Assembly (NCBI GenBank): GCA_039029195.1
Contig: JBCCGR010000042.1
Location: 1 to 41,147, forward strand
Direction: 5' to 3'
From: JBCCGR01 sp039029195
Lineage (GTDB): Bacteria; Pseudomonadota; Alphaproteobacteria; Rhizobiales; Rhizobiaceae
Length of the DNA stretch: 41,147 bases
The translations under genes were made by a program, and so were the position numbers. The notes under the pieces are model-generated. The model saw nothing but the letters and a program-made list of their open reading frames with translations. It did not search any database and was not told the DNA's origin. Within the stretch, counting starts at the first letter, position 1, and every line of letters starts with the position of its first letter. This document shows, piece after piece, positions 7,462 through 14,994 of the stretch.

Positions 7462-8748
7462 ATGCTGATCAGTTCCAACAGAACACTCAACCCAACCGCA
7501 GCCTGCGGGCTCGCTGTCGCGTTGCTTGCACTACCAACCGGCGTTGCCGGCCATGGCCATGGCGTGTTGAAAAACTACGCCGACATCGCCCACGCCAAAT
7601 ATGAGGATTCCCTCACCACCGCGAAGGCGCTCGACGGCGCCATTGCCGAATTGATTAAGTCGCCTTCCGCCGACGCTCTTGCCAAAGCGCGGTCCGCTTG
7701 GCTGGCGTCCCGCGTGCCGTATCAACAGACCGAGGTTTATCGCTTCGGCAATCCGATCGTCGATGAATGGGAAGGCAAGGTGAATGCGTGGCCGCTTGAC
7801 GAAGGGCTGATCGACTATGTGGACGGCAGCTATGGCACCGAAAGCGATGAAAACACGCTCTATACAGCAAATGTGATCGCCAACGCTTCCATCACAGTGA
7901 ACGGCAAGGCCGTTGATGCGGGCAAGCTCTCGCCAGACTTCCTGTCAGGCGTTCTTCAAGAAGCCGGAGGCATCGAAGCCAATGTGGCAACCGGCTACCA
8001 CGCCATTGAATTTCTGCTGTGGGGCCAGGATCTGAATGGCACCAAGGCCGGTGCGGGTAACCGGCCCCATACCGATTTCGACGTGAACAATTGCACCGGC
8101 GGCAACTGTGCCCGCCGAGTCGAATATCTGAGCTCTGCGTCAAAGCTGCTCATCGCCGACCTTGAAGAGATGGTTGCGAACTGGGCCGAAGGTGGTGCTG
8201 CACGCAAAAACATCACTGACAACGGCCTTGCAAACGGACTTGCAGCCATGCTCACCGGCATGGGCTCGCTGTCCTACGGCGAACTGGCAGGCGAGCGGAT
8301 GAAGCTGGGCCTGCTTCTTCATGATCCTGAAGAGGAACATGATTGCTTTTCCGACAACACCCACAATTCCCACCTGTACGACGCTGTGGGCATCCAGAAC
8401 GTTTATCTTGGCCGCTACACCCGTATTGACGGATCGGTGGTCGAAGGAGCGTCACTCGCTTCATTGGTGAAGGGCAAGAACGCCAAGCTCGACGCGGAGC
8501 TGACGAGCAAACTTGCAGCAACCGTGGCTGCCATGAAGACCATGGCCAAGCGCGCGGAGGGTGGCGAAGCCTATGATCAGCAAATCGGAGAGGGCAACAA
8601 AGAAGGCAATGCAGCCGTTCAGGCCGCCATTGATGCTCTCATCGCCCAGACCCGTTCAATTGAACGCGCTGTTGCAGCCCTTGAACTGAGCAAGCTTGAG
8701 TTTGAGGGGTCTGACAGTCTGGATAATCCGAACGCCGTGTTTGAGTAG
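7462..8748 (+). CDS. Imelysin-family iron-regulated periplasmic protein (IrpA-like)
   Basis: 428 residues from ATG 7462, chosen because GGAGAG lies 5 nt upstream and the protein then opens with a signal peptide ending ...PTGVAG/HGHG. Imelysins are all-helical periplasmic or outer-membrane-associated proteins of iron uptake loci; the family hallmark GxHxxE is present as GYHAIE (residues 178-183). Other typical segments are RFGNPIVDEWEGKVNAWPLDEGLIDYV and HDCFSDNTHNSHLYDAVGIQNVYLGRY. The mature N-terminus starts HGHG, a further possible metal site. The frame is open far upstream into the preceding gene, but that is not coding. It leads a set of iron genes and is probably induced by iron limitation. 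Confidence 0.92.
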   Translation: MLISSNRTLNPTAACGLAVALLALPTGVAGHGHGVLKNYADIAHAKYEDSLTTAKALDGAIAELIKSPSADALAKARSAWLASRVPYQQTEVYRFGNPIVDEWEGKVNAWPLDEGLIDYVDGSYGTESDENTLYTANVIANASITVNGKAVDAGKLSPDFLSGVLQEAGGIEANVATGYHAIEFLLWGQDLNGTKAGAGNRPHTDFDVNNCTGGNCARRVEYLSSASKLLIADLEEMVANWAEGGAARKNITDNGLANGLAAMLTGMGSLSYGELAGERMKLGLLLHDPEEEHDCFSDNTHNSHLYDAVGIQNVYLGRYTRIDGSVVEGASLASLVKGKNAKLDAELTSKLAATVAAMKTMAKRAEGGEAYDQQIGEGNKEGNAAVQAAIDALIAQTRSIERAVAALELSKLEFEGSDSLDNPNAVFE

Positions 8749-8811
8749 GCGCTCAAAGGGGCTAACACTGAGCAATTGTTCAGGAAATGTGATGGTCAAA
8801 TGAGATGCGCG

Positions 8812-8839
8812 GATCGTCAGATTTTGATATCTGGCGATC
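8812..8839 (+). other. Stem-loop between imelysin and bfd
   Basis: GATCGTCAGAT (8812-8822) pairs with ATCTGGCGATC (8829-8839) over 11 bp with one T-G wobble and a 6-nt loop. No T-run follows, so it is not a standard terminator. It could be an mRNA stabiliser or processing site separating the imelysin message from bfd, or an operator dyad. Confidence 0.5.
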
Positions 8840-8866
8840 AGTTCCTGGCTCTCCTTCGTAACTGAA

Positions 8867-9178
8867 ATGATCGTTTGTAGCTGCAACATCATCACCCGCA
8901 CAGAGATTGAAGACGCGATTGCGGAATTGCTTCAGCAAGACATGTGGAGCCTGATAACCCCCGGTTCCGTCTATCATGTCCTGCGCAAGCGCGGGAAATG
9001 TTGTGGCTGCTTTCCGCAGGTGGTGAAAATCATTGTTGAGGTGACGCGCAATCTGCACCTCCATCAAAACACTCCGTCCGCATTTCTGGAGACTCACCTC
9101 TCGACATTGTCCGTGGAACATGATCGCTGTGAGACAATGCGCAAACTGGCCGCAATGAAGAGGAGACACGCAGCGTAA
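8867..9178 (+). CDS. bfd: Bacterioferritin-associated ferredoxin (Bfd)
   Basis: 103 residues. The [2Fe-2S] ligand pattern is clear: VCSCN near the N-terminus (C4, C6) and KCCGCFP near residue 46, as in BFD-like domains. Bfd docks on bacterioferritin and feeds electrons that release stored iron as Fe(II). The core BFD domain ends near residue 60. The last 40 residues (HLHQNTPSAFLETHLSTL...) are an extension beyond the 64-residue E. coli form. It lies directly upstream of bfr, separated by the Irr-box-like elements, so the two genes may be oppositely iron-regulated. Confidence 0.92.
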   Translation: MIVCSCNIITRTEIEDAIAELLQQDMWSLITPGSVYHVLRKRGKCCGCFPQVVKIIVEVTRNLHLHQNTPSAFLETHLSTLSVEHDRCETMRKLAAMKRRHAA

Positions 9179-9230
9179 CCAACATCCGGTTCCGCGTAAT
9201 AGGTCTGAGATTGGCGACACGCCGAGCCAA

Positions 9231-9247
9231 TTTAGAATTCTTCTAAT
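9231..9247. promoter_or_regulatory. Irr-type iron control element 1 upstream of bfr
   Basis: TTTAGAATTCTTCTAAT matches the iron control element TTTAGAA-N3-TTCTAAA at 13 of 14 fixed positions. In rhizobia and relatives Irr binds such sites and represses iron-storage genes when iron is low. Confidence 0.75.
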
Positions 9248-9263
9248 TGCGCTTGTAATGCAC

Positions 9264-9300
9264 AATTTCCTAGTTTAGAATCATTCAAAACTAGGAAATT
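9264..9300. promoter_or_regulatory. Irr-type iron control element 2 inside a 37-bp near-perfect palindrome
   Basis: TTTAGAATCATTCAAAA (9274-9290) matches the iron control element at 13 of 14 fixed positions. It sits at the centre of a longer palindrome: AATTTCCTAGTTTAGAAT (9264-9281), C, ATTCAAAACTAGGAAATT (9283-9300), with one mismatch in 18 bp. Its centre is 43 bp from that of element 1, about four helical turns. It ends 5 bp before the bfr ribosome-binding site GGAG (9306-9309), so it may also fold in the mRNA leader. Confidence 0.75.
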
Positions 9301-9316
9301 CGCATGGAGCATTGCA

Positions 9317-9802
9317 ATGAAAGGCAGCGCAAAAGTTATCGATCGGCTGAATGAAGCCCTATTCCTTGAATTGGGAGCTGTGAACCAGTTCTGGCTCCAT
9401 TATCGTTTGCTCGATGATTGGGGCTACGGAAAGCTCGCCAAGAAGGAACGGGAAGAATCGATTGAGGAGATGGAACACGCTGATAAGATCATCGAGCGCA
9501 TCATTTTCCTCGAAGGCCATCCCAATCTTCAGACCATCTCGCCACTGCGCATTGGACAAAATGTTAAGGAAGTTCTCGAAGCGGATCTGGCGGGTGAGTT
9601 TGAGGCCCGGGAAAGCTATCTGAAGTCTCGAGAAGTCTGCCGTGAAGAAAATGACATTGTCTCCATGGGGCTTTTCGAAGAACTGTTGTCCGATGAGGAA
9701 GGCCATATTGATTTTCTGGAAACGCAACTCGATCTCCTCGGCAAGATTGGCGAAGAGCGCTACGGCCTGCTCAACGCCCACTCTGCGGACGAATCTGAAT
9801 AA
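9317..9802 (+). CDS. bfr: Bacterioferritin
   Basis: 161 residues, the standard length for this 24-subunit haem-containing iron-storage protein. The ferroxidase ligands line up with E. coli Bfr: E18, E51, H54, E94, E127 and H130. The haem ligand Met52 is present (SIEEMEHAD). Residue 25 near the diiron centre is Phe instead of the Tyr of E. coli Bfr, and Tyr45, Tyr58 and Trp133 are also replaced (Arg, Ile, Phe). GGAG precedes ATG 9317. It is preceded by two Irr-type boxes and followed by a strong terminator, so it is probably made when iron is sufficient. Bfd upstream is the release partner. Confidence 0.96.
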   Translation: MKGSAKVIDRLNEALFLELGAVNQFWLHYRLLDDWGYGKLAKKEREESIEEMEHADKIIERIIFLEGHPNLQTISPLRIGQNVKEVLEADLAGEFEARESYLKSREVCREENDIVSMGLFEELLSDEEGHIDFLETQLDLLGKIGEERYGLLNAHSADESE

Positions 9803-9826
9803 ACCAGACCTAAAGTCCCTAACTCC

Positions 9827-9872
9827 AACAACCGTCGGCGGGGTAATGTTCCTGTCGGCGGTTGTTTTTTTT
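9827..9872 (+). terminator. Strong intrinsic terminator behind bfr, overlapping the start of the di-haem gene
   Basis: The 5' arm 9827-9842 (AACAACCGTCGGCGGG) pairs along all 16 bases with 9851-9866 (CCTGTCGGCGGTTGTT), including three G-T wobbles, around the loop GTAATGTT. A run of eight T ends at 9872. The ATG at 9846, the most obvious start of the di-haem protein, lies in the loop. Confidence 0.85.
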
Positions 9873-11333
9873 AGCGCACTTCACGCTTCATCCGTCGACC
9901 AGCGAGATGACTTGGACAGCAAAACCAAAGTCCGGGTCACGCGTGTGGTCAAGCCAACCACCGACTTTTCCAAGCCGGAACGCTTCGAAGCCATGCAGGG
10001 TGGCGCAGGCACATCGCAATCCATCTTCAATCGCGATGCATTTTCCCAAAGCGCGAAAAACCTCACTTTTGAGCAGGAACTTGATTTCAAACTCGGCAAC
10101 GCGCTGTTCCGCAAGCTTTGGGTCTCATCCCCCTCTTCCACCCACGCCTCGGACGGTCTGGGCCCATTCTACAATGCGCGTGCCTGCCAAAGCTGTCATT
10201 TGAAAGATGGTCGAGGCCGACCGCCGGAACCGGGAGAAGCCGCTGTTTCCCTGTTTTTGCGGCTTGCCCGCACGCCCGTGATCGCTGAAGAACGACAGGA
10301 AATCAAAGAACACAAACGCCAGACGTTCCCGGACCCTGTTTATGGCGGACAACTGCAAAACTTTGCCGTTCCGGGCCTCATGGCGGAAGGGCGTATGGGC
10401 ATTCACTATGAGAGGGTCCCCATCACCCTGAGCGACGGCTCGGTAGTCGAGCTTCAGAAGCCGGTCTACTCGGCTAGGGACCTTCAACACGGTCCTCTGC
10501 ACAAGAACACGACGATCTCGCCAAGGGTTGCCCCACCGATGATCGGTCTCGGCCTGATCGAGAATATCCACGATGCTGATCTGCGTGCGCTCGCCGACCC
10601 GAACGACAAGAATGGTGACGGCATCTCGGGCAAAATCCAGTGGGTTTCCAAAAGGGATGGACGCCTCGCCGTTGGTCGCTTTGGCTGGAAGGCTGCGAAT
10701 GTGACCGTGCGTGCCCAATCGGCAGGAGCATTTGCCGGCGACATCGGTATCTCATCGCCGGATGTGCCCAATCACTATGGCGACTGCACTTCGGCCCAGA
10801 CCGCTTGCCTGGCATTGCCCAACGGCGTCCAAAAGCGGCTTGGTGACACCGAGGCACCGGACCCGGTGCTCGATCTTGTGACCTTCTATTCGCAAAATCT
10901 CGCAGTGCCCAAACGGCGCGGTGTGGCAGACGAAACCGTGCTTGCGGGCAAAAAACTCTTTTACAAAGCCGGCTGCACCTCCTGCCACACACCCAAATTT
11001 GTGACCCGCAAGGATGTCCCACAGAAAGCACATCGTTTCCAGCTTATCTGGCCCTATTCCGATTTTCTGCTTCACGACATGGGTGAAGGGCTGGCGGACG
11101 GCCAGCCGGTTGGCGCCGCCAACGGCCGGGAATGGAAAACCCCGCCGCTCTGGGGGATCGGCCTCACGCAAACGGTGAGCGGTCACACCCGCTTCCTGCA
11201 CGATGGCAGAGCGCGCAACCTGACCGAAGCCATTTTGTGGCACGGCGGGGAAGCGAAAGAGTCTCGGGATCATTTTGCCAATCTGACGGCTAAAGATCGC
11301 GCATCCCTGATTGCGTTTCTGGAGTCCTTATGA
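9846..11333 (+). CDS. Di-haem c-type oxidoreductase (DUF1111 / thiol oxidoreductase-like)
   Basis: 495 residues from ATG 9846. Two haem c attachment motifs are visible: ACQSCHLKDGRG (CQSCH 114-118) and GCTSCHTPK (CTSCH 377-381). Segments such as GLGPFYNARACQSCH, PDPVYGGQLQNFAVPG and LWGIGLTQTVSGHTRFLHDGRARNLTEAILWHGGEA are typical of the di-haem oxidoreductase family found beside imelysins, which probably acts in periplasmic iron redox chemistry. The N-terminus (FLSAVVFFSALHA) is an export segment, but from ATG 9846 it lacks a positive charge. The open frame continues upstream through two Lys (KPDLKSL) into bfr, so the true start may be earlier and non-ATG. The stop overlaps the next gene. 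Confidence 0.87.
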   Translation: MFLSAVVFFSALHASSVDQRDDLDSKTKVRVTRVVKPTTDFSKPERFEAMQGGAGTSQSIFNRDAFSQSAKNLTFEQELDFKLGNALFRKLWVSSPSSTHASDGLGPFYNARACQSCHLKDGRGRPPEPGEAAVSLFLRLARTPVIAEERQEIKEHKRQTFPDPVYGGQLQNFAVPGLMAEGRMGIHYERVPITLSDGSVVELQKPVYSARDLQHGPLHKNTTISPRVAPPMIGLGLIENIHDADLRALADPNDKNGDGISGKIQWVSKRDGRLAVGRFGWKAANVTVRAQSAGAFAGDIGISSPDVPNHYGDCTSAQTACLALPNGVQKRLGDTEAPDPVLDLVTFYSQNLAVPKRRGVADETVLAGKKLFYKAGCTSCHTPKFVTRKDVPQKAHRFQLIWPYSDFLLHDMGEGLADGQPVGAANGREWKTPPLWGIGLTQTVSGHTRFLHDGRARNLTEAILWHGGEAKESRDHFANLTAKDRASLIAFLESL

Positions 11334-12397
11334 GTTTTCGCGCCGTCGCACTTCTTTGCCTAATTTATGCCGCGTTCCCCACATCGTTGCAGGCGCAAAC
11401 CGATCCCGTGGACCGGGCAATCAACAATTACATTCTACCCAATGCGGAGCGCTTTGTTGGTCTTGCCGAGCTTCTATCGGCAGACGTAAGCGCTCTGTGC
11501 GAGATGCCGGGCCAGGAATCGCTTCGAACCGCAAAAGCCAGCTTTCGCTCTGCCCTTTTGGGCTATATGCGCATCGATATCCTGCGCATCGGCCCGATGA
11601 ACACCGGCAATCTGCGCGAGCGGTTTCTGTTCTGGCCCGACCGTCGCTCGACCGGCCTGAAGCAGGTGCAGCGACTGATTGCCAAAGCGGATGGTTCCGC
11701 GACCGATCCGGCAACGCTTTCTGAAAAGAGTGTCGCCGTTCAGGGCTTTCTGGCGCTCGAATTTCTGCTGTTTGGAACCGGTTCTGACGTCCTGTACTCA
11801 TCACCCTCCGGCTATCGATGCAAATACGCAAGTGCCGCTGCCCGGAACATTGCCAATATGGCGGGTACTTTCCGGGCCGCTTGGCAGAGCCAAACCGGGT
11901 TTCAAAAGAGCTGGCGGGAGCCCGGCCCGAACAACGATCTGTTCCAAAACGACAACGAGGCTCTAGGAGAACTGTTCGGCGTGACGGCAAATGCCTTTGA
12001 GGCGATCAGAGATCAGAGATTGCTGCCTATAGCCCCCAAAGGCGAGAAGACACGACCACCCAAGCGGGCGTTCATGTGGCGCAGCAACATGACACAGCCA
12101 ACACTCAAGGCGTCGTTCGCGGCTCTACAGGATTTCATCAACCACTCAGGAATGCTGCAAAACCTGCCGAAAGACCAGGCCTGGATTCAGGACTCGGTGG
12201 CGCTTGAGTTTAAAAACGCCAATGCCGCCGCCAACAGGCTGGATGGGCCTATTCTTACGCTGGTTTCTGAACCAACCAGCGCCTCGCAGCTCTCCTACCT
12301 CGTCGTGCTGATGAGCGCTCTAAATACGCTGATCGGAGAAGATGCGACCACCGCACTCAACCTCCCACGAACGTTTTCGCCACTCGATGGGGATTGA
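11330..12397 (+). CDS. Second imelysin-like periplasmic protein, metal motif degenerate
   Basis: 355 residues, beginning with a signal peptide (MSFRAVALLCLIYAAFPTSLQA/QT). It overlaps the di-haem gene by 4 bp (ATGA), so the two are translationally coupled. The imelysin fold is recognisable from FRSALLGYMRIDILRIGPMN, FLFWPDRRSTGLKQV and AVQGFLALEFLLFG. In the last segment the family motif GxHxxE reads GFLALE (139-144): His is replaced by Leu while Gly and Glu remain. Such degenerate imelysins regularly accompany the di-haem protein and DUF1513 in proteobacterial iron loci. It probably has a structural or partner role rather than metal binding through this site. Confidence 0.88.
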   Translation: MSFRAVALLCLIYAAFPTSLQAQTDPVDRAINNYILPNAERFVGLAELLSADVSALCEMPGQESLRTAKASFRSALLGYMRIDILRIGPMNTGNLRERFLFWPDRRSTGLKQVQRLIAKADGSATDPATLSEKSVAVQGFLALEFLLFGTGSDVLYSSPSGYRCKYASAAARNIANMAGTFRAAWQSQTGFQKSWREPGPNNDLFQNDNEALGELFGVTANAFEAIRDQRLLPIAPKGEKTRPPKRAFMWRSNMTQPTLKASFAALQDFINHSGMLQNLPKDQAWIQDSVALEFKNANAAANRLDGPILTLVSEPTSASQLSYLVVLMSALNTLIGEDATTALNLPRTFSPLDGD

Positions 12398-12400
12398 GCC

Positions 12401-13498
12401 GTGCCGGTTGCCATGAACCGTCGCGCGATTTTAGGCGCGTTCGCAGGGGGCATCACGGCCCTGGGCACTCCAATCGAACTCTCTGCCCGGCAACGCGCCC
12501 GCGCTGTATTCGCGACCGCTTTTATGACGCGCAACGCGACATTCGGCGTGGCGCTACTGTCGGAGGACGGCACCGTGATCGGCGAACATCCCCTGCCCGC
12601 CCGCGGACATGACGTAGTGTTCCAACCCGCATCGGGCAACCTCGCGGTGGTGTTTGCCCGCAGGCCGGGGAATTTCGCACTTGCATTCAGCCTGCAATCA
12701 AGGGCTTCAAAGGAACCCGTCCTTTTCACAACACCGCCGAACCGCCATTTCTACGGCCACGGTGTCTTCAGCGCGGACGGCAGGCTTTTGTTCGCGACCG
12801 AAAACGACTTTGAAAGCGGTCAAGGGATCATCGGGATCTACGACGTGCGAAGCGGGTTTAGCCGGGTTGGGGAGTTCGCGAGCGGTGGTGTCGGACCCCA
12901 TGACGTTCAGCTCATGCCGGATGGGCGACACCTGCTCGTTGCCAATGGCGGGATTGAGACCCACCCCGACTATGGTCGGGCAAAACTCAATCTCGCAACA
13001 ATGCAGCCAAATCTCGCCCTGATTGAGATGAGCACTGGCGATCTGAAAGCGCGGTTCATGCTTCAGCCCAGCCTGTCAAAAATATCTATGAGGCATCTGG
13101 CGGGAGAGGATCGTAGGTTCTGGATCGCCGGTCAGCATGAGGGCGATCCCGCAGCGCCTGTACCGTTGCTCTTTTCCTGGAGCGAGGATGACGGGCTGAA
13201 AGAACTATCGCTTCCGCGCAACCATTTGCGATCGTTGCGCGGTTATGTTGGCTCGGTCGCATATAACCCGGCAACCAACGAACTCTACGCCTCATCGCCG
13301 GAAGGCGGAACGCTGCTGGTCATCGATACCACGTCTGGCAAGGTAAAGAAAACGATTGCCTCACTGCTCGTTTGCGGAGTGGCACCGTCCGGACCATCCC
13401 ATCTGGCGACTAGCAGAGACGGTGAAGTTATCGCCGGTGCCCACCGCCACACGTCATCGCAGCTTTGGGACAATCATATTGCTTATGTGGGAGCGTAA
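12401..13498 (+). CDS. DUF1513 periplasmic beta-propeller protein with twin-arginine-like signal
   Basis: 365 residues from GTG 12401; ATG 12413 (MNRRAILGAFAGG) is an equally good start. The N-terminal NRRAILGAFAGGITALG resembles a Tat signal. The rest has repeated beta strands with Gly-rich turns: GHDVVFQPASGNLAVVFARRPGNFA, FYGHGVFSADGRLLFATEN, GGVGPHDVQLMPDGRHLLVANGGIETHPDYGRAKLN. These are characteristic of DUF1513, a propeller usually encoded at the end of imelysin/di-haem operons. It follows the second imelysin by 3 bp. The exact biochemical role is unknown; involvement in periplasmic iron acquisition is inferred from this conserved company. Confidence 0.9.
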   Translation: MPVAMNRRAILGAFAGGITALGTPIELSARQRARAVFATAFMTRNATFGVALLSEDGTVIGEHPLPARGHDVVFQPASGNLAVVFARRPGNFALAFSLQSRASKEPVLFTTPPNRHFYGHGVFSADGRLLFATENDFESGQGIIGIYDVRSGFSRVGEFASGGVGPHDVQLMPDGRHLLVANGGIETHPDYGRAKLNLATMQPNLALIEMSTGDLKARFMLQPSLSKISMRHLAGEDRRFWIAGQHEGDPAAPVPLLFSWSEDDGLKELSLPRNHLRSLRGYVGSVAYNPATNELYASSPEGGTLLVIDTTSGKVKKTIASLLVCGVAPSGPSHLATSRDGEVIAGAHRHTSSQLWDNHIAYVGA

Positions 13499-13713
13499 AG
13501 GAGCCCGGGAACGTTCTCTGCGCAAAAGATGCTCCCAGAACGCACACGACTCATCATCACTCCCGGAGCGGTGGAAGCGCGAGATCGTAATCCGGGAACT
13601 TGTTCCGTTCACTTTCAATTCGGTGGGATTTGCCAATTCAAGGAATGGGCCTCCGGGTCACATTTTCGCATTTGCTCAAATGGCCCGAAGGTGACAAGAG
13701 AATATGTGTCCCA

Positions 13714-13855
13714 AGACTGTTTCCGTTTTTAACGGAATCAGTCTGACTGGTTTTCGCTCACGGCAATTCGGCTAAGCCGAATGCCTGCGCGGGCGCGGCG
13801 CATACGCGCCGGGTGGCTCTTCGCCACCTCGCGCGTCAGTCAAAACCTGACGCGC
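13714..13855. repeat. Cluster of five consecutive perfect or near-perfect hairpins
   Basis: In order: AGACTG-T-TTCCGTT / AACGGAA-T-CAGTCT (13714-13744); GGC-A-ATTCGGCT / AGCCGAAT-GCC (13762-13785); GGCGC / GCGCC (13797-13810); GGTGGC / GCCACC (13812-13828); GCGCGTCAG / CTGACGCGC (13831-13855). None is followed by a proper T-run. They could be a degenerate repeat element, a transcription barrier between convergent genes, or a structured RNA. Confidence 0.6.
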
Positions 13856-13869
13856 TCTAATTCTTTGAA

Positions 13870-13977
13870 TTGTCATGCCCGCCCGACGGTGGGCATCCAG
13901 TGCCGTCAACTCCATCAGGAGTGATTGGCCAGCACCTTCCAAGTCGCTCTGGACCGCCGCTGCTGCGGCGGTGACAA
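13870..13977. repeat. MITE-like palindromic element, copy A
   Basis: 108 bp with terminal inverted repeats TTGTCA (13870-13875) and TGACAA (13972-13977). Inside each end is a hairpin (TGCCCGCC/GGTGGGCA at 13876-13895 and CCGCCGC/GCGGCGG at 13954-13971), then the inner inverted repeat TCCAG (13896-13900) and CTGGA (13949-13953). The same order of parts occurs at 16321-16424. Elements starting TGTCATGCCC...GGGCATCCAG are common between genes of rhizobia-related genomes. Confidence 0.6.
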
Positions 13978-14005
13978 AGTGATTGGGCTGCCGTCAGTAT
14001 CGACC

Positions 14006-14428
14006 TTAACCAACGATTTCAGTTGCGGAGAACCAGTAGGCGATTTCTTCCGCAGCGGTTTCCGGTGCATCTGAGCCGTGAACAGAGTTTTCGCCGAGTG
14101 ACTGGGCAAACTCTTTGCGGATGGTGCCATCGGCGGCTTCAGCCGGGTTGGTGGCACCCATCACTTCGCGGTTTTTGGCAATTGCGTCTTCGCCTTCCAG
14201 AACCTGAACGATGGTCGGGCCGGAGGACATAAACTCGGTCAGTTCACCAAAGAATGGGCGCTCTCTGTGGACCGCGTAAAAGCCTTCAGCTTCTTTCAGG
14301 CTCATCCAGACGCGCTTTGAAGCAACAACCCGCAGACCGGCTTCTTCCAGCTTAGCGATGATTGCGCCGGTCAGGTTGCGCTTGGTGGCGTCGGGTTTGA
14401 TCATGGAGAATGTGCGTTCGATTGCCAT
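14006..14428 (-). CDS. ndk: Nucleoside diphosphate kinase
   Basis: 140 residues from ATG 14428, which has AAGGA 7 nt upstream; the frame continues upstream but the family starts at MAIERTFSMIKPDA. The enzyme moves the gamma phosphate from ATP to other (d)NDPs through a phospho-histidine. The active-site segment NSVHGSDA places the catalytic His at residue 117, and the nucleotide-site segment RPFFGELTEFMSSGP is intact. Length and sequence match alphaproteobacterial Ndk. It is transcribed alone, divergent from the TusA-like gene, and ends next to the palindromic element. Confidence 0.97.
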   Translation of the reverse strand: MAIERTFSMIKPDATKRNLTGAIIAKLEEAGLRVVASKRVWMSLKEAEGFYAVHRERPFFGELTEFMSSGPTIVQVLEGEDAIAKNREVMGATNPAEAADGTIRKEFAQSLGENSVHGSDAPETAAEEIAYWFSATEIVG

Positions 14429-14587
14429 CGATGATGTCCTTGGCTTGAATTTTAAGGGAGGTAGATGTTGGCGCTGCCTATACAAACTTCACACACCGCC
14501 CGCAAGCCGTGAGACCTGCGCTCTTGATCCGGCACGTTCCCACCCCATAATGTCGGGCAAGCAGCCTCTAGAACCCGGTCCAATCCG

Positions 14588-14830
14588 TTGAATCAGCACA
14601 CCGAACCACAACACATTCTGGATGCCAAAGGCCTCAATTGCCCCATGCCGGTTCTGAAGAGCCGCAAGGCGCTGAAGTCGGTTCCTGTGGGCGAAACCCT
14701 GCACGTCTTCGCCACCGATCCCGGTTCGGCTGAAGACCTGGAAGTCTTGTGCAAACAGATGGGCAACGAGTTCGTCGGCTTCGAAAAGGACGGCGATGTT
14801 TTTCATGTCCGCATTCGCCGAACGATCTGA
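14588..14830 (+). CDS. TusA/SirA-family sulfur carrier protein
   Basis: 80 residues. The family signature LDAKGLNCPMPVLKSRKAL places the sulfur-carrying Cys at residue 18 in a CPxP motif, followed by the alpha-beta fold GETLHVFATDPGSAEDLEVLCKQMGNEF. TusA-like proteins pass persulfide sulfur to tRNA thiolation, molybdenum cofactor or sulfur oxidation pathways; which one applies here is not visible. No ATG precedes the conserved part, so the start is most likely TTG 14588, with no clear ribosome-binding site. Divergent from ndk by about 160 bp. Confidence 0.87.
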   Translation: MNQHTEPQHILDAKGLNCPMPVLKSRKALKSVPVGETLHVFATDPGSAEDLEVLCKQMGNEFVGFEKDGDVFHVRIRRTI

Positions 14831-14994
14831 TCAAGCCGCCCCGGCATGCGAATGCGAACGTGATTGAGTTCCGGGATATCAAGCAGCCTTGTAGATCCTG
14901 GAGTGCAAGTTTCGATTCAATTAACCTTTGAGTTGGATATTGCGGCACTCCAGCCAAACCAAACCGGAACTTCGAGCAGGCGGGCACCAAACCC

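Larger units (their letters stand above)
13499..14005. other. 507-bp gene-free stretch rich in palindromes
   Basis: No convincing gene is seen between the DUF1513 gene and ndk, which converge here. The first 215 bp hold nothing clear. From 13714 on the stretch consists of consecutive hairpins and then a MITE-like element, both listed separately. Confidence 0.6.

Noticed and set aside
8780..9265. 161-codon minus-strand frame opposite bfd
   Set aside because: It is the shadow of bfd, has no recognisable features, and bfd is certain from its Cys ligands.
9642..9845. Reading the di-haem protein from GTG 9642 inside bfr
   Set aside because: This would overlap bfr by 160 bp and place a non-conserved basic segment before the export signal. 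Only the last few upstream codons are considered plausible.
13529..13732. Small plus-strand frame in the palindrome region
   Set aside because: It runs into a hairpin, has no ribosome-binding site and no recognisable protein features.
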